A stretch of DNA of 64,000 nt from Glossina fuscipes (taxonomy: Eukaryota; Arthropoda; Insecta; Diptera; Glossinidae), in NCBI RefSeq assembly GCF_014805625.2, contig NW_023998415.1, positions 7,865,312 to 7,929,311 of the forward strand. Direction: 5' to 3'. Below the pieces are notes generated by a model. It worked only from the letters and a program-made list of their open reading frames with translations, was not told where the DNA came from and ran no database searches. The translations under genes were made by a program, and so were the position numbers. Shown here piece after piece: positions 49,840 to 60,074 of the stretch. Within the stretch, counting starts at the first letter, position 1, and every line of letters begins with the position of its first letter.

Positions 49840-50010
49840 TCACTTCACTTTTAACAGGATCGCGTTCGTGAGTCAAAATGTGCCAGCGTACGAAATTCCA
49901 TTGATTAATGTCTCAAAAATTGTAACCTGAAGGTTAAAGATCAGAATAGTTGGATAGATATTGAACGCGAAAAGACGAACAGACAAACGGACACCGAACC
50001 GTTTGCTGCA
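49840..50010 (-). repeat. dispersed fly-type repeat, copy D
   Basis: On the minus strand it has GTCCGTTTGTCTGTTCGTC, then TCAGGTTACAATTTTTGAGA, GGAATTTCGTACGCTGG and CGGATCGCTTTTTACGGCCA, in the same order as copy B. The long plus-strand open frame from 49910 to 50243 overlaps it and is probably a chance frame. Confidence 0.45.
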
Positions 50011-50019
50011 ATAAAATGT

Positions 50020-52099
50020 ACATTTATTTGCGATCCTTTGGAAAAGTTGCACAAACTTTCACCGCATAAATGGCATAAGATGACTTATGGCGGCTCAAAG
50101 AAGCGCATTGATAAAATCGATAAACACGTACACCCCGAGTTCGATTTAGCTTATATATCAGTCTTGCAGGGAGTCAGAAATTGTCGTGATTTTCAATTCA
50201 ATCTATTAAACAGATCTCTTGAAAATTATAATGCAATCTGTTAACAGAGTGCGCAACTTATTTAATCTTCTTTAGCTAAGCGGATTGCAAATTTTCGTCG
50301 CAGATTCAGCAATATATGCCGAAGCAGTTCTTCAGGGAACACAGATTTCTCCACTAAAGAAAGTCACATAAGACAAACAATGGAAACAAAATCGAAATCG
50401 ATTGATTTTAATTACGAACGATTAGAGAGCAATCTCCACATAATACTCTATATGCACAGACACACACACACACACACACACACACATGTTATGTATATAT
50501 ATATATATATAACATTCTGACATGTTATCTAATTAAACTGTTGTAAATCTTTTCAGCAGCACTGCATTGCAGCGTAGCACATGCACGGCATATGGCTAAT
50601 ATCATCGCCGTCTGCATAGTTGTCGTCATCTAACATCGTAAAGCATAAACAGGCTTGTAGATGATGGAGAGCTTTCGCATTCGCAGCAACCTGATAATAA
50701 TGCATGAAATGCATCTGTCCTTTATGAATAGTAGATACACACATGTATATCAAACGTCACTTTTGTTACAACTTTCTGTGCCGAGAATTGGTTGGTACTT
50801 CATATTCCTTTTTTTTCTGTTCCCTCCCTCGCACATCCTACCCGCGATCTCCCTTTTTATTGTTTTTCAGTAATTTGTTGTAATTTGATTTGTTCTTAGG
50901 AGCGGTGCAAAGAAACCATCCCTAAGGTATGGAACGGCAACGGAGCCGTTGAAGGTGGCTACTACTCAAGAATTATTTGGCTTTCGCCGTCTCAGCCAAA
51001 TAACAACCAACCAGCAAGTATTATACGCCAATTTATGTTGCGAAAGATTGGCAAAAACCAATTAACTTTTGCCATTTTGCATTTATTTATCGCCACGCGA
51101 GCTCTACTCTCTATGCCGACACTGATGTACTGCAAACGAAAACGAATTTCTTCTCCATTTTCTTTTTTCCATTTTTTTTTTTTTTTTTTTTTTTTATTTT
51201 GAAAGATTTAAATGCGGTTTCCTAAGTACTACTGAAAGGGGAAAGAAAGGATTTTTACTTAACTTCTTCAAGCGTAACATAAACACTCAAGACAGATGAA
51301 ACCATACCAAAAAAAAGCGGGAAAAAAAGCAAAAAAAAAAAAAAGACAAAACCAAAACCTAGATAAAAACATCATGAAACCACAGATAACTTTGTAACTT
51401 TAATCTTTTCCCGGCCAGTCAACTGTCAAATGGCTACACAGCCACGACCATATAAAGCATTCCTCTCTCATTTATATACTTGTGTGCAGTATGTGTGTGT
51501 ACGTTAATCTAGTTATCTATGCTTATAACTCTTAAAATAACTTTTAAAGGTCTTTTCTACTCAATAAACTCATACACGTACGCACATACGCGCGCGCAAA
51601 CACATACACGCACGCACGCATGCAAGCATTTGTATAATAGCTTAATGGTGTAAAGTTTCCTTGTTCTCCAACCCAGTTTAGGCTTTTGAGAATAAATATT
51701 TAAGTATTTCGCTAAGACCTTTGTAATTTTTCTCTTTCATTTTTTCTTTTCTTGTAAAGCTTTAAGGCGGTAATTAAGCCTAACCAAATAACTCTCCGTC
51801 ATCTGTGTAATATATTCGGTTCTTTTCCCTTCATTCACCAAGTAGAAAATTGCGATAACAACGCCTGACAGTTATGTAGGTTTTAAAGTCTGATAATGTC
51901 CGCTAAATAAAGACGAGCAAAAGAAAAAATCCATTGGCCAGGCAAACCAAAGCGTGCAAAAGACTTTAATTAAGATTTCTAATATGTTTGCATACATACG
52001 AGAATACATATGCATTTGCATGCATACGTATATAAAAATATATACATACATATTTGCATATAAAGATTTACATACATTTATATAATAGATAAACACCGA

Positions 52100-52130
<31 letters not shown>

Positions 52131-52370
52131 ATATATAAATATACCTATACATATACATCAGATAGCAATTAGTTATTTAAAAGTGACAGAAACATTTTCA
52201 TTTATATGTAAGTGAAAGACTTCTGGAAAAGCTAAAAAGGGATTAAAAATTGCTAAGTAAAAAATAAAAAAAAGTAAAAAAAAAAAAACCATAGAAAAGG
52301 ACAAATAAATAGTTATTGCAACCTGGATGAAAACGGGCGTACAAAAATTTTTAAGCTTATGGCAGTTAAA
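50020..52370. other. non-coding stretch
   Basis: No gene is recognised. (AC)13 at 50459-50486, poly-T at about 51171-51196, (AT)n near 52100-52136. A GC-richer block at 50895-51150 stays open in one frame (ERCKETIPKVWNGNGAVEGG) after an acceptor-like tttgttcttag, not recognised. Confidence 0.4.
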
Positions 52371-52376
52371 TGTTAA

Positions 52377-52592
52377 GTTAAAAAACAATCCGTTCATGAC
52401 TTACTTCCAGCAATTGCTGTTGATTTGGAGAAATCTCCTCCGACAACACACGAGAAACGCATCAAGAATATGCACTTACTTCAGAAAATTCTGTCAAAAA
52501 GTAAAGCGAAGCAAAAGGAATTTTTGAGAAAAATGGAAATATTCTGCTATAGCATGAACTGTGGGTTGCTTAACATCGTTCAGAGTGAATGA
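52377..52592 (+). CDS. candidate open frame, hydrophilic, unknown
   Basis: 71 codons without a stop, with protein-like composition (HDLLPAIAVDLEKSPPTT, then KILSKSKAKQKEFLRKM) ending in TGA. There is no good start codon or strong acceptor. It could be an exon or a transposable-element scrap; I do not recognise it. Confidence 0.2.
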   Translation, partial: VKKQSVHDLLPAIAVDLEKSPPTTHEKRIKNMHLLQKILSKSKAKQKEFLRKMEIFCYSMNCGLLNIVQSE

Positions 52593-52599
52593 ACCAAAA

Positions 52600-53940
52600 T
52601 AGATGAATTTTTTTGTGCGAAAGGTGTCGTATGCTTCAACTTAAACGTGGTTCCATATTTCAATTGTTTTCAACGATTCCAAGCTAACTTTGGCATAACA
52701 GATTAAATAGGCTTCAGAGCGAATCATAGGCAGACCTTGCCTAAGAATATGGTTCTCTTGCCAAACATTTCTGAATAACGTTAAAAGTCGTAGTTTATTC
52801 AGAGAAGAAAGCAATTCCTCGTTAAAGGCCTAAATAAATTACTGGGATAACTGAAGTCTTTCAAAGGAATATAACTCCTCGCCGAAACGTCATAACGGAA
52901 TTGCATCAACGGTCAATTTTTAAGAAAGGCGTGCGCATAATTCCTAGTTTCGAGGTATCATCGCTAGCTTTACGTTTTTATCGCATGCGACCAGGATTTA
53001 AATAAACGAACAACGGAGACGTTGCAGACAAATGAAACTGCAAACCCAAAATTTGAGTTTTGAAAAAACTTACTTTTTGTTTGTTTTTTTTTTTTTTTAT
53101 AAGCAATGAATTGTCTTTAACTATTTTCGTCATAGAACACTAAAAATTACGATTTGTTGATATATATCTAAAACTGCTTTTTTGAAAAGCTTTGGTCCAA
53201 AAAAGTGAATAAATTTGATGCAATTTTTCTAATCAATATTGATCTTGATGAGAAAGTGATACCTTAAAAATGATTTTTAATTTTTTTTTAAATGTAGCGT
53301 CAAAAGTATATTTTCCGGCAATTTTCGACGAAAAATAATAATAATATAACTTTTTTTTTTCTTTACATATAATGACTTTTTCAGAATGGATTTTTATTAT
53401 AGGAAATAGTGAATAGTGAAATCATTCCTAACCCAAAACACATCAATATATATCAAATTTGATCAAAAAATATCAAACAAGTGCAATCGATAGGCTTAAC
53501 GAAGACAATGGATGCAAAGACAGAGTTATAGATAGGCAGATAACCCCACCTTACATCGATTCATCGTATCGTAGTGAATCGATTGGTATAATAAAAAACG
53601 ATGAGTGTATGTTAAGTCCTCCTAAATGTTATGCGCATAAGTTTGCAGAAATTGTAGTGTATATATGATTTCATCAATCGATATGTCAATCAATTTTTTT
53701 TTATTATACACGCACACCCAAATCGAATATACCCTACATCTCATTTCGTCAAATTGTCTTATTTTCGAAACTTCTGAGAATGAGAAGCAAACTGAGATGA
53801 TTGAAAATCATCTCACATATAATCATAAATATATATATATATATATATATATTAATCGATGATGCTTATGTGTTTGCAAATCGATCGAGAAAAATGTTTC
53901 TTTTTCTATTTTCATACTCCAATGTTGTTTTTGGTTGTTA
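52600..53940. other. non-coding stretch
   Basis: No gene is recognised. Poly-T tracts at about 53084-53098 and 53280-53290; (AT)n at 53830-53851. Confidence 0.45.
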
Positions 53941-53958
53941 AGAAGGTTTGTGTTGCAG

Positions 53959-54169
53959 CGATATAGAAGGCATCACGATTATTGCCCCTAAGTCGAATGT
54001 TATTATTCTCATTCTTGTATTCAGCGCTTTAACACATGACGGCGATAATGATAGTTTTCTTATTCGTTCTGTGCTTCCTTTCGAATTTTACTTTAGCCAA
54101 TTTTTTTGCGAATCTTTGAAATATTTATTCTTAGCATTGCATTGCAAATGTTTTTTATTGATTTCGTGA
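53959..54169 (+). CDS. candidate exon, unknown
   Basis: An acceptor (gtttgtgttgcag, ending 53958) leads into about 69 open codons: DIEGITIIAPKSNVIILILV, then ALTHDGDNDSFLIRSVLPF, ending at TGA. It has one hydrophobic stretch. It lies 0.6 kb upstream of a chain of three phase-compatible candidate exons, with which it might belong. It is not recognised. Confidence 0.2.
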
Positions 54170-54239
54170 AAATTCCTTTTGTTTCCTTTTTAAAGACAAA
54201 TTTATGATGAAAACTCATAAACAAGTAGCTGCTGCTACG

Positions 54240-54266
54240 GCTGCTGCTGCTGCTGCTGCTGCTGCT
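54240..54266. repeat. (CTG)9 microsatellite
   Basis: CTG run; another CTG-rich patch at 54565-54600 gives a poly-Leu frame. Confidence 0.9.
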
Positions 54267-54757
54267 CGAATGTATGAAAAAACAATTTTTGTGACACTGG
54301 CAATAAACTACCAGTAGTTATACAATAATCACCGCATACTTGGGTTGACAATGATTATGCTGATGATGATTATGCCACAGACAAGGCCAAAAATACGCAT
54401 ACATGCACAAGATGAGGGAAAAACAAATATAACAAAAAAAAATACGAAAAAATAAAAAATAAATAAATAAATAAATCTAAGCACAGCTTTTGTTTAAAAA
54501 AAAATAAAAATAAATAAAAAAAAAAATAAGAAAGAAAAGCGAGCAAAAATAAGAAGTAACAATGATGCTACTGTTGCTGCTGCTATTGCTGCTGCTGTTG
54601 ATGCTTTTGTTTGATATTGATGACATCGCCATTGCTAAGACATTTAACAAGCGATCAACTTGAATGGCGACATGTGGTTAGGTTGTGTTTTGTTACTTTT
54701 TTTGTATTTCATTTTATTTTATTTTATTTATTTTTTTTTTTTCAATTCGATTTGCAG

Positions 54758-54865
54758 TACGTTTCATATGTTCGCTGGCACAAGAATGTTGCATGCTCTG
54801 ATAGTTGTTGGCTGCTTCTACCATCTTGCAAGCGCACAATACATGCACTCCACTTCTCGTGCGAT
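54758..54865 (+). CDS. candidate exon 1 of a three-exon chain
   Basis: A very strong acceptor (T-rich tract then cgatttgcag, ending 54757) is followed by 36 codons in phase 0 (YVSYVRWHKNVACSDSC, then LHFSCD) to a donor-like GTGTAT at 54866. In a second frame the same stretch reads MFAGTRMLHALIVVGCF then YHLASAQ, which looks like a secretion signal with an A-x-A cleavage site. The two readings compete. Neither is recognised. Confidence 0.2.
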
Positions 54866-55071
54866 GTGTATATAGCACGCTTTCGTTCAACATTTTAAAG
54901 TTATTCACGGGATAGAAGTGAACATTGGCTCTACTGTCGATCGATCGTTCGTTCTTTTTGTTTATTTATTTATTTATTTTCTTTTTTTTTTTTTTTTGTT
55001 TTATTTTGTTTTGTTTTTATTGGTTAAAAAGAAAACTTTTTCTGTTTTTCCTACTGTTTCTTGTTGTGCAG

Positions 55072-55164
55072 ACATGTAAGAATTACAAGTTCAATACCAC
55101 GCTGACGACAATTGCCAATTGCCACCACAACATATTCTATGCGCACACATGCACATGCACATAC
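55072..55164 (+). CDS. candidate exon 2 of a three-exon chain
   Basis: A very strong acceptor (cctactgtttcttgttgtgcag, ending 55071) is followed by 31 open codons in phase 0 (TCKNYKFNTTLTTIANC, then HTCTCTY) up to a donor-like GTAAAC at 55165. It is Cys-rich. The phase agrees with the candidate exons before and after it. Confidence 0.2.
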
Positions 55165-55311
55165 GTAAACCGGCGGTAAAAGCCGCTTGCATTTCGTTAA
55201 AAAAAAACCCTGTATTGCACACACATTTCCAATTGCCTCTAACTTGAACTCTTAGTTAATTTTAAATAATGTTGTTGCTGTTATTGTTGCCGTGTATTGT
55301 GCTTCACCCAG

Positions 55312-55431
55312 CATGTGGTGCCAGAAAAGACTTCTCCACGTAAAGACACCAAGTTCCAAGAAGAATCATCAGCGCATTCTAGCCGCATACGTTCACCATG
55401 TCGTCACCGTCATCTCTTACCATCATCGTAG
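55312..55431 (+). CDS. candidate exon 3 of a three-exon chain (terminal)
   Basis: An acceptor (gtattgtgcttcacccag, ending 55311) is followed by 39 codons in phase 0 and TAG: HVVPEKTSPRKDTKFQEES then HSSRIRSPCRHRHLLPSS. It is hydrophilic and protein-like. Another frame from 55398 reads a long Ile/Val-rich membrane-like stretch, produced partly by ATC repeats. Confidence 0.25.
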   Translation, partial: HVVPEKTSPRKDTKFQEESSAHSSRIRSPCRHRHLLPSS

Positions 55432-55544
55432 TCATTCTCGTAGTCATCATCATCGGAACCATCAGCATCTGCATCATCTCTATCACCAACTGTTGCTACC
55501 GCTTCAAATTTTATTGCTTCTTTATACTATTGCAGCATATATAC

Positions 55545-55548
<4 letters not shown>

Positions 55549-55575
<27 letters not shown>

Positions 55576-55603
55576 TGCATGTATGCATGCATGCATGCAT
55601 GCA
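55549..55603. repeat. (ACAG)n followed by (ATGC)n
   Basis: About six ACAG units and then six ATGC units, giving Gln-Thr-Asp-Arg and Met-His-Ala-Cys repeats in overlapping frames. Confidence 0.9.
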
Positions 55604-55962
55604 TTGTATTAATACTTTGTAGATAGTTTTGTGCTTTTCTTTTTTCCTTTTTACTTTTCTTCGTTTCTTCTTCTTTCTCTTTTTTCAAGTTTATTTTATT
55701 GTCGGTATCACCACATTAAGGGTCTCAGAGGGCTTCTTCAAGTACGCGTAGCTATGTATGTCAGATTGTTTCGTTGTTTGTTTGTTTGCTTGTTTGTTAG
55801 TTTAGTGATAGTTTCGCAATGGTTGATTATGTTTCCAGCAACAAAAACAAAAACAAAGTAACAAACAGCGCAATTGCAAGAATAGTAGTAGCGTGTTCAG
55901 TGTTACAGACGCTTCTGTGTGACAATTGTTTTCAGACTCCTTTGGTTGAGCGAACTTGTTGG

Positions 55963-55965
<3 letters not shown>

Positions 55966-55993
<28 letters not shown>

Positions 55994-56052
55994 TTGTTTG
56001 TTTGTTTGTTTGTTTGTTTGTTTGTTTGTTTGTTTGTATATATATATATATG
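55966..56052. repeat. compound (GT)n-(TTTG)n-(TA)n repeat
   Basis: GT run interrupted by TTTG, then about nine TTTG units and a TA run. On the minus strand it reads as Thr-Asn-Lys-Gln repeats. Confidence 0.95.
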
Positions 56053-56169
56053 TATAAGCGTGTGAAGTGTGGTAGCACAATATTTAAATGGTAAATTGCA
56101 TGCAATAACAATGTCATGATTTTCCACTCGTTTAACAATGATTAAAATTTAGTTGAAAAAAAAATAAAT

Positions 56170-56250
56170 AAATAATGATGATGACGATAGAGATGATGAT
56201 GATGATGATGATGATGACGGTGACGACAATGATGATGACGATATGATGAT
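56170..56250. repeat. GAT-rich trinucleotide repeat
   Basis: GATGATGAC-type imperfect run, encoding poly-Ser on the minus strand. Confidence 0.9.
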
Positions 56251-56841
56251 AGTTTGCTTGCTGTACTCGCGTAATACATGAAGACGAACATATATCATTT
56301 CGGTATTGATAACAAGGAATAGCTTTAGCTCAAACCATTCAAACAGCATTAGGAGCATTTTGAATACAACGAATGACTCTCGCTCTAATGTAGAAAATAA
56401 GAATGTACAATTTTGTTGACAACATTTTCATACGAATGGGTTTGGCACGTTTCATGAGCCCGTTTCATTTCGAATTCTCTATGAAGAACTTTAATATGTG
56501 GAAATACTAAGAGCAGTGAAATTAATGCATTACGCTGATGGTGTCGCTAATGATAGTATCACATGTGTCGACACATCTTATAAAGATCATCGCAAACGAT
56601 AATTTGCATATGTAGGTGATTACATAAATCGAAATACGAGCAGCAACAAGGCGTTGCCAAGTCTAGAAAATTCAAGTCAATCATTACTTAATTAAATTGT
56701 GGAAAAACTTATAACTGAGAATCTGAGATTGGAGATTAAATTACCAATTACTGAAAATATTAAAAAGGCCATTGGACAAAGCTTTGTTGGCGAAATTATG
56801 CCAAATTTTTATTTAGCGTAATTTACTTTAATTTTACCTAG

Positions 56842-57015
56842 GGTTCGCATGACCAAATATTCACTGAACTCATGCGAAAAGCCCTGACCATATCACACAA
56901 ACCGGTGCCAGAAGAAACGAATGCAAATGAATTCACAAAAAACGATTCTAGAGCCATTCTCCAGGAAGAAGAAGTTCAAATTGAACAACATCTACTAACA
57001 CGATCGTGTACTTGA
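56842..57015 (+). CDS. candidate exon, unknown
   Basis: An acceptor (tttactttaattttacctag, ending 56841) is followed by 57 open codons: DQIFTELMRKALTISHKPV, then PEETNANEFTKNDSRAILQ and EEEVQIEQHLL. The composition is acidic and protein-like. It ends at a TGA within a 13-bp tandem duplication (57004-57029), which may have broken the frame. A second open block continues at about 57110-57282 (RRLTYAALTKWPIVKGKTTT). Not recognised; may be an exon or an old transposable-element piece. Confidence 0.25.
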   Translation, partial: GSHDQIFTELMRKALTISHKPVPEETNANEFTKNDSRAILQEEEVQIEQHLLTRSCT

Positions 57016-57359
57016 CTCGTGTACTTGACTATGCAAATGAAGATGAAACACCCAGGTGTTTCAATATTGGGCAAAAGCTAACCTGAAATTTTCATTAAAA
57101 ACAGTTAACCGAGAAAACGACCAGAATACTCTTTGCCCGTCAGCATGAAGTATAAGCTGAAAAATGATTTAAAGGTCTCATATATCACCATAATTGCCCG
57201 TAGACTAACCTATGCGGCTCTGACCAAGTGGCCTATTGTAAAGGGAAAAACAACGACGGTGACAGTAAACAAAGCCCAGTGACTCGCTCGCATTGGCATG
57301 ACTGACGCGATGAGATCTCGCGAAGCGTAAAGAATGAACAGTGGGGCCGTAAACTGTCC

Positions 57360-57459
57360 TCAAGCATATCTATTTTCTTTTTTTTCTTTAATACGATTTA
57401 GAAGACTTCCCCGTCCCCGTCCCCGTCCCCGTCCCCTCTTCATGTCACACGGTGACGGT
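57360..57459 (-). CDS. candidate terminal exon encoding an RG repeat
   Basis: On the minus strand a strong acceptor (cttctttacttagctttgctttcag) starts an exon at 57459 reading PSPCDMKRGRGRGRGRGSLL then NRIKEKKENRYA and TGA at 57360-57362. The (RG)5 tract comes from five GGGGAC/CGGGGA hexanucleotide units (57408-57437). RG-rich tails occur in RNA-binding proteins and are arginine-methylation targets (family knowledge). No upstream exon was found; the frame might be an accident of the hexanucleotide repeat. Confidence 0.3.
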
Positions 57460-57599
57460 CTGAAAGCAAAGCTAAGTAAAGAAGCAGAAAAGTGATGGCG
57501 GCAACTTATTTGGCATTTGTTCAAGCGGTAAAGGTTATGTGTGAATCCGCGAATCAACCACTGACTCATGCGGCTGCTTGCAATCAAGAAAAGCATTTT

Positions 57600-58679
57600 T
57601 TCCCTTGTTTACGTATTCTGTTATTTGTACGAACATAATATCTTTACGCTCGTACTTGATACGTCCTCTTCTTTGACTGTAACCTTTTTTTTTTTTTTTG
57701 GTGCTATCATTATTCGCTGATTTCTTCCCTAATCTCTTTGTTCGTTTACCGAGAATTTATCTGAAGTTCTCTGGGCCGGGCCCAGAATACGAATAAAAAC
57801 AAGATATTTAACATGTGTACAGAATGTAGTGGATTTCGATGATTCGACTCAAGATGAATACGAATTTCTTAATTGTTTATTTGGTTTATTGCTTTTCGTG
57901 TAGTCTGTCAGAAATGATGTAAAATCAAATTAACACCTCTGCTCAGCCAGCATTATATTATAAACTACAGCCGCATTTCGTACACATATAACAGGCTTTT
58001 CCTTTTCAATCATTTACGACGCTTTGTCTGAAAGTGATTCCTTTAACTACATTTTATATGAAAATAATAATAAAAAAAAAAAAAAACGAAAAAAGAAGAA
58101 AGAGAAAAAAGTCGGTTTTTTCATACCTTCAAGACAATAATGTTAAAAAGTTATGAACGCATTGCATCGCAAAGCCTTAAAAGGGAAACAAAAGTTACTG
58201 ACAGAGGGCGTTACTACGCATAATTATGTATGGTGGGGCTATTAACTAAAGAAAAAGTGCTTATGAATATGTGTGCATGAGACGTTTTGTTTTTCTCTTT
58301 ATTTATTTTTTTTCTTTTCTCAACTTTTCGGTTATAATAATCACATCAAACAAGTTACAAATGCCGCAAAGTTTATATGCACAGCGAGAGTCGCCGTCAT
58401 CAACATGAGCGTCTAACACAATTAGAAGTTTAACAAGAAACCAATGGTATGAAGTTAAAACGAAACCACCTTAAACAAGAGACATGCACAGAAATCTTAC
58501 TTTTTTGTTAATTACGGATGTATTACCCTATTTGGTACCGCTACTATGCCGCACATTTAAAAAACCTTTAAAACGAAACAATTAGATCACCAGAAAAGCA
58601 TATACAACTTTTATACATCCTGTTCGATCTCTCCTCCCGTTTCCATTTATAATCTCTCGTAGGCATTGTAGGTTCGTGT

Positions 58680-58715
<36 letters not shown>

Positions 58716-58844
58716 ATATACAGGGAGCGTAAATGGTGTACATCACCAGCAGCAACACCAAGCAAATATATATATTTTTACATGACTTACCCTTTTACCT
58801 CTCCAGGTCAGATCGCTCGTCTGCGTTGTTCTTATTATTAATTT

Positions 58845-58882
<38 letters not shown>

Positions 58883-59210
58883 TAATCACCTTAACCACTA
58901 AAGTGATTGCAGATACCTTCAGTTCAGATAAAATCCTCACTGCTTATTCAATCCTAAATATCTTTGCAAGTCTGTTAACTGCAAAAGAAAAATTTCCATA
59001 TATCCCTTACAGGTTTCTTTCCATGGCTCCTAGTCTTCTAGCGATATTGAAATCTCAAATCTCTTCGCTGAATACTTCCGAGGAAACTTTTCAACGTCTG
59101 ATTCCGATTGAACTATTAATTATCCATATCAGATCAGAAACATGATTTCAATTCCTAACTTGATCATTTCTGAAAATTACATATCACTTGTTTTGAGATC
59201 TCTATAATAT
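57600..59210. other. non-coding stretch with poly-A and poly-T tracts
   Basis: No gene is recognised. Poly-A at 58684-58713 and poly-T at about 58846-58879, two of the longest homopolymers in the window. A frame at 58903-59145 may belong to the LINE relic that follows, but carries no clear motif. Confidence 0.45.
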
Positions 59211-59218
59211 ATAATTAT

Positions 59219-59985
59219 GCACCTGGGCCTGACGGCATTCCATCATGTACTCTCAAATCATGCCCTGACGAAATATTCGTTAACCGAGTGTTCTCCGTCT
59301 GTGTTGGAAGAGTAGCTTCCTTATTCCATTTCAAAAATGCATCGCCAAGTTAAGTGTCTTACCTAAATTGTCTATTTGAATGAATTGTTGAATTTTCAAG
59401 GCTTTTTCTAGTGGCTCTCGCACGGATGCCGTATGTACTAACTTAAGCAAAGCGTTTGACTTAGTTAACCACAACTTATTGATCTTCAAACACCAGACCC
59501 CTCTGGCTTGCTTTCGTACTTAAAGCTGGAATAGTGTTTAACTTCATCACCTAGCACACAAGGCACCCACGTAGGGTCCGTTTTATTTATTCTATACATT
59601 AACGATCGCTCCCCTCGATGATTAAATCCAGGGAGATGATGATGTTGCGATTGACTGTTTTCTTCCTGAATTGAACACTCAACATATCATCGGTTCACAA
59701 ACGTTGGAAAATCTAGATTCGTGTACCGACATAAAATTTCTATTCCACCAGAGATTCTATTCTAATTTGCACATTGAGTTCGCTTTAAGTAAAGCTTAAT
59801 GCGCGCTAAGCTTAATTACAAAAGGGTCCAACGAACTCAATGATCCTTATATTACAAAAAGGCTATACATGAGTGAATAGTCAGAGTCAATACTTGAGGT
59901 TGTCTCGGTTATGGTGGTATTATGCAGATTCAATTGAACCCATTCAAAAGCAATTCTTGCTGTTTAACCTGTTGGCTCCTAATGA
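59219..59985 (+). pseudogene. decayed Jockey-like LINE reverse transcriptase
   Basis: Reading across frames, the RT blocks appear in order: APGPDGIPSCTLKSC (59219), NCLFE*IVEF, then GSRTDAVCTNLSKAFDLVNH (about 59410-59475, first catalytic Asp in KAFD), TQGTHVGSVLFILYIND (59557-59608, the QGxxLGPLLF block), DDDV near 59634-59646 (the catalytic ADD block), DIKFLFH near 59727, and SIEPIQKQFLLFNLL (about 59928-59972), which resembles the Jockey-group segment 'RIESIQKQFLLFAL'. Stops, frameshifts and deletions are frequent, so the element is dead. Ends are not defined. Confidence 0.75.
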
Positions 59986-60074
59986 AAATAGATTGCTTCT
60001 GCTAGCGGTTCTGCTAGGGCTTCAATCGCAACTCGGATCTGCACCGCCTGTGGATGTTCGTCTGTGCTAGATGT

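Noticed and set aside
49910..50243. About 110 open codons on the plus strand, with KLSPHKWHKMTYGG
   Set aside because: It overlaps dispersed repeat copy D, has no start or acceptor, and matches no family I know; probably chance.
55398..55622. Membrane-like frame rich in Ile and Val
   Set aside because: The hydrophobic run is largely the product of ATC/GTC-type repeats and continues into ACAG and ATGC microsatellites.
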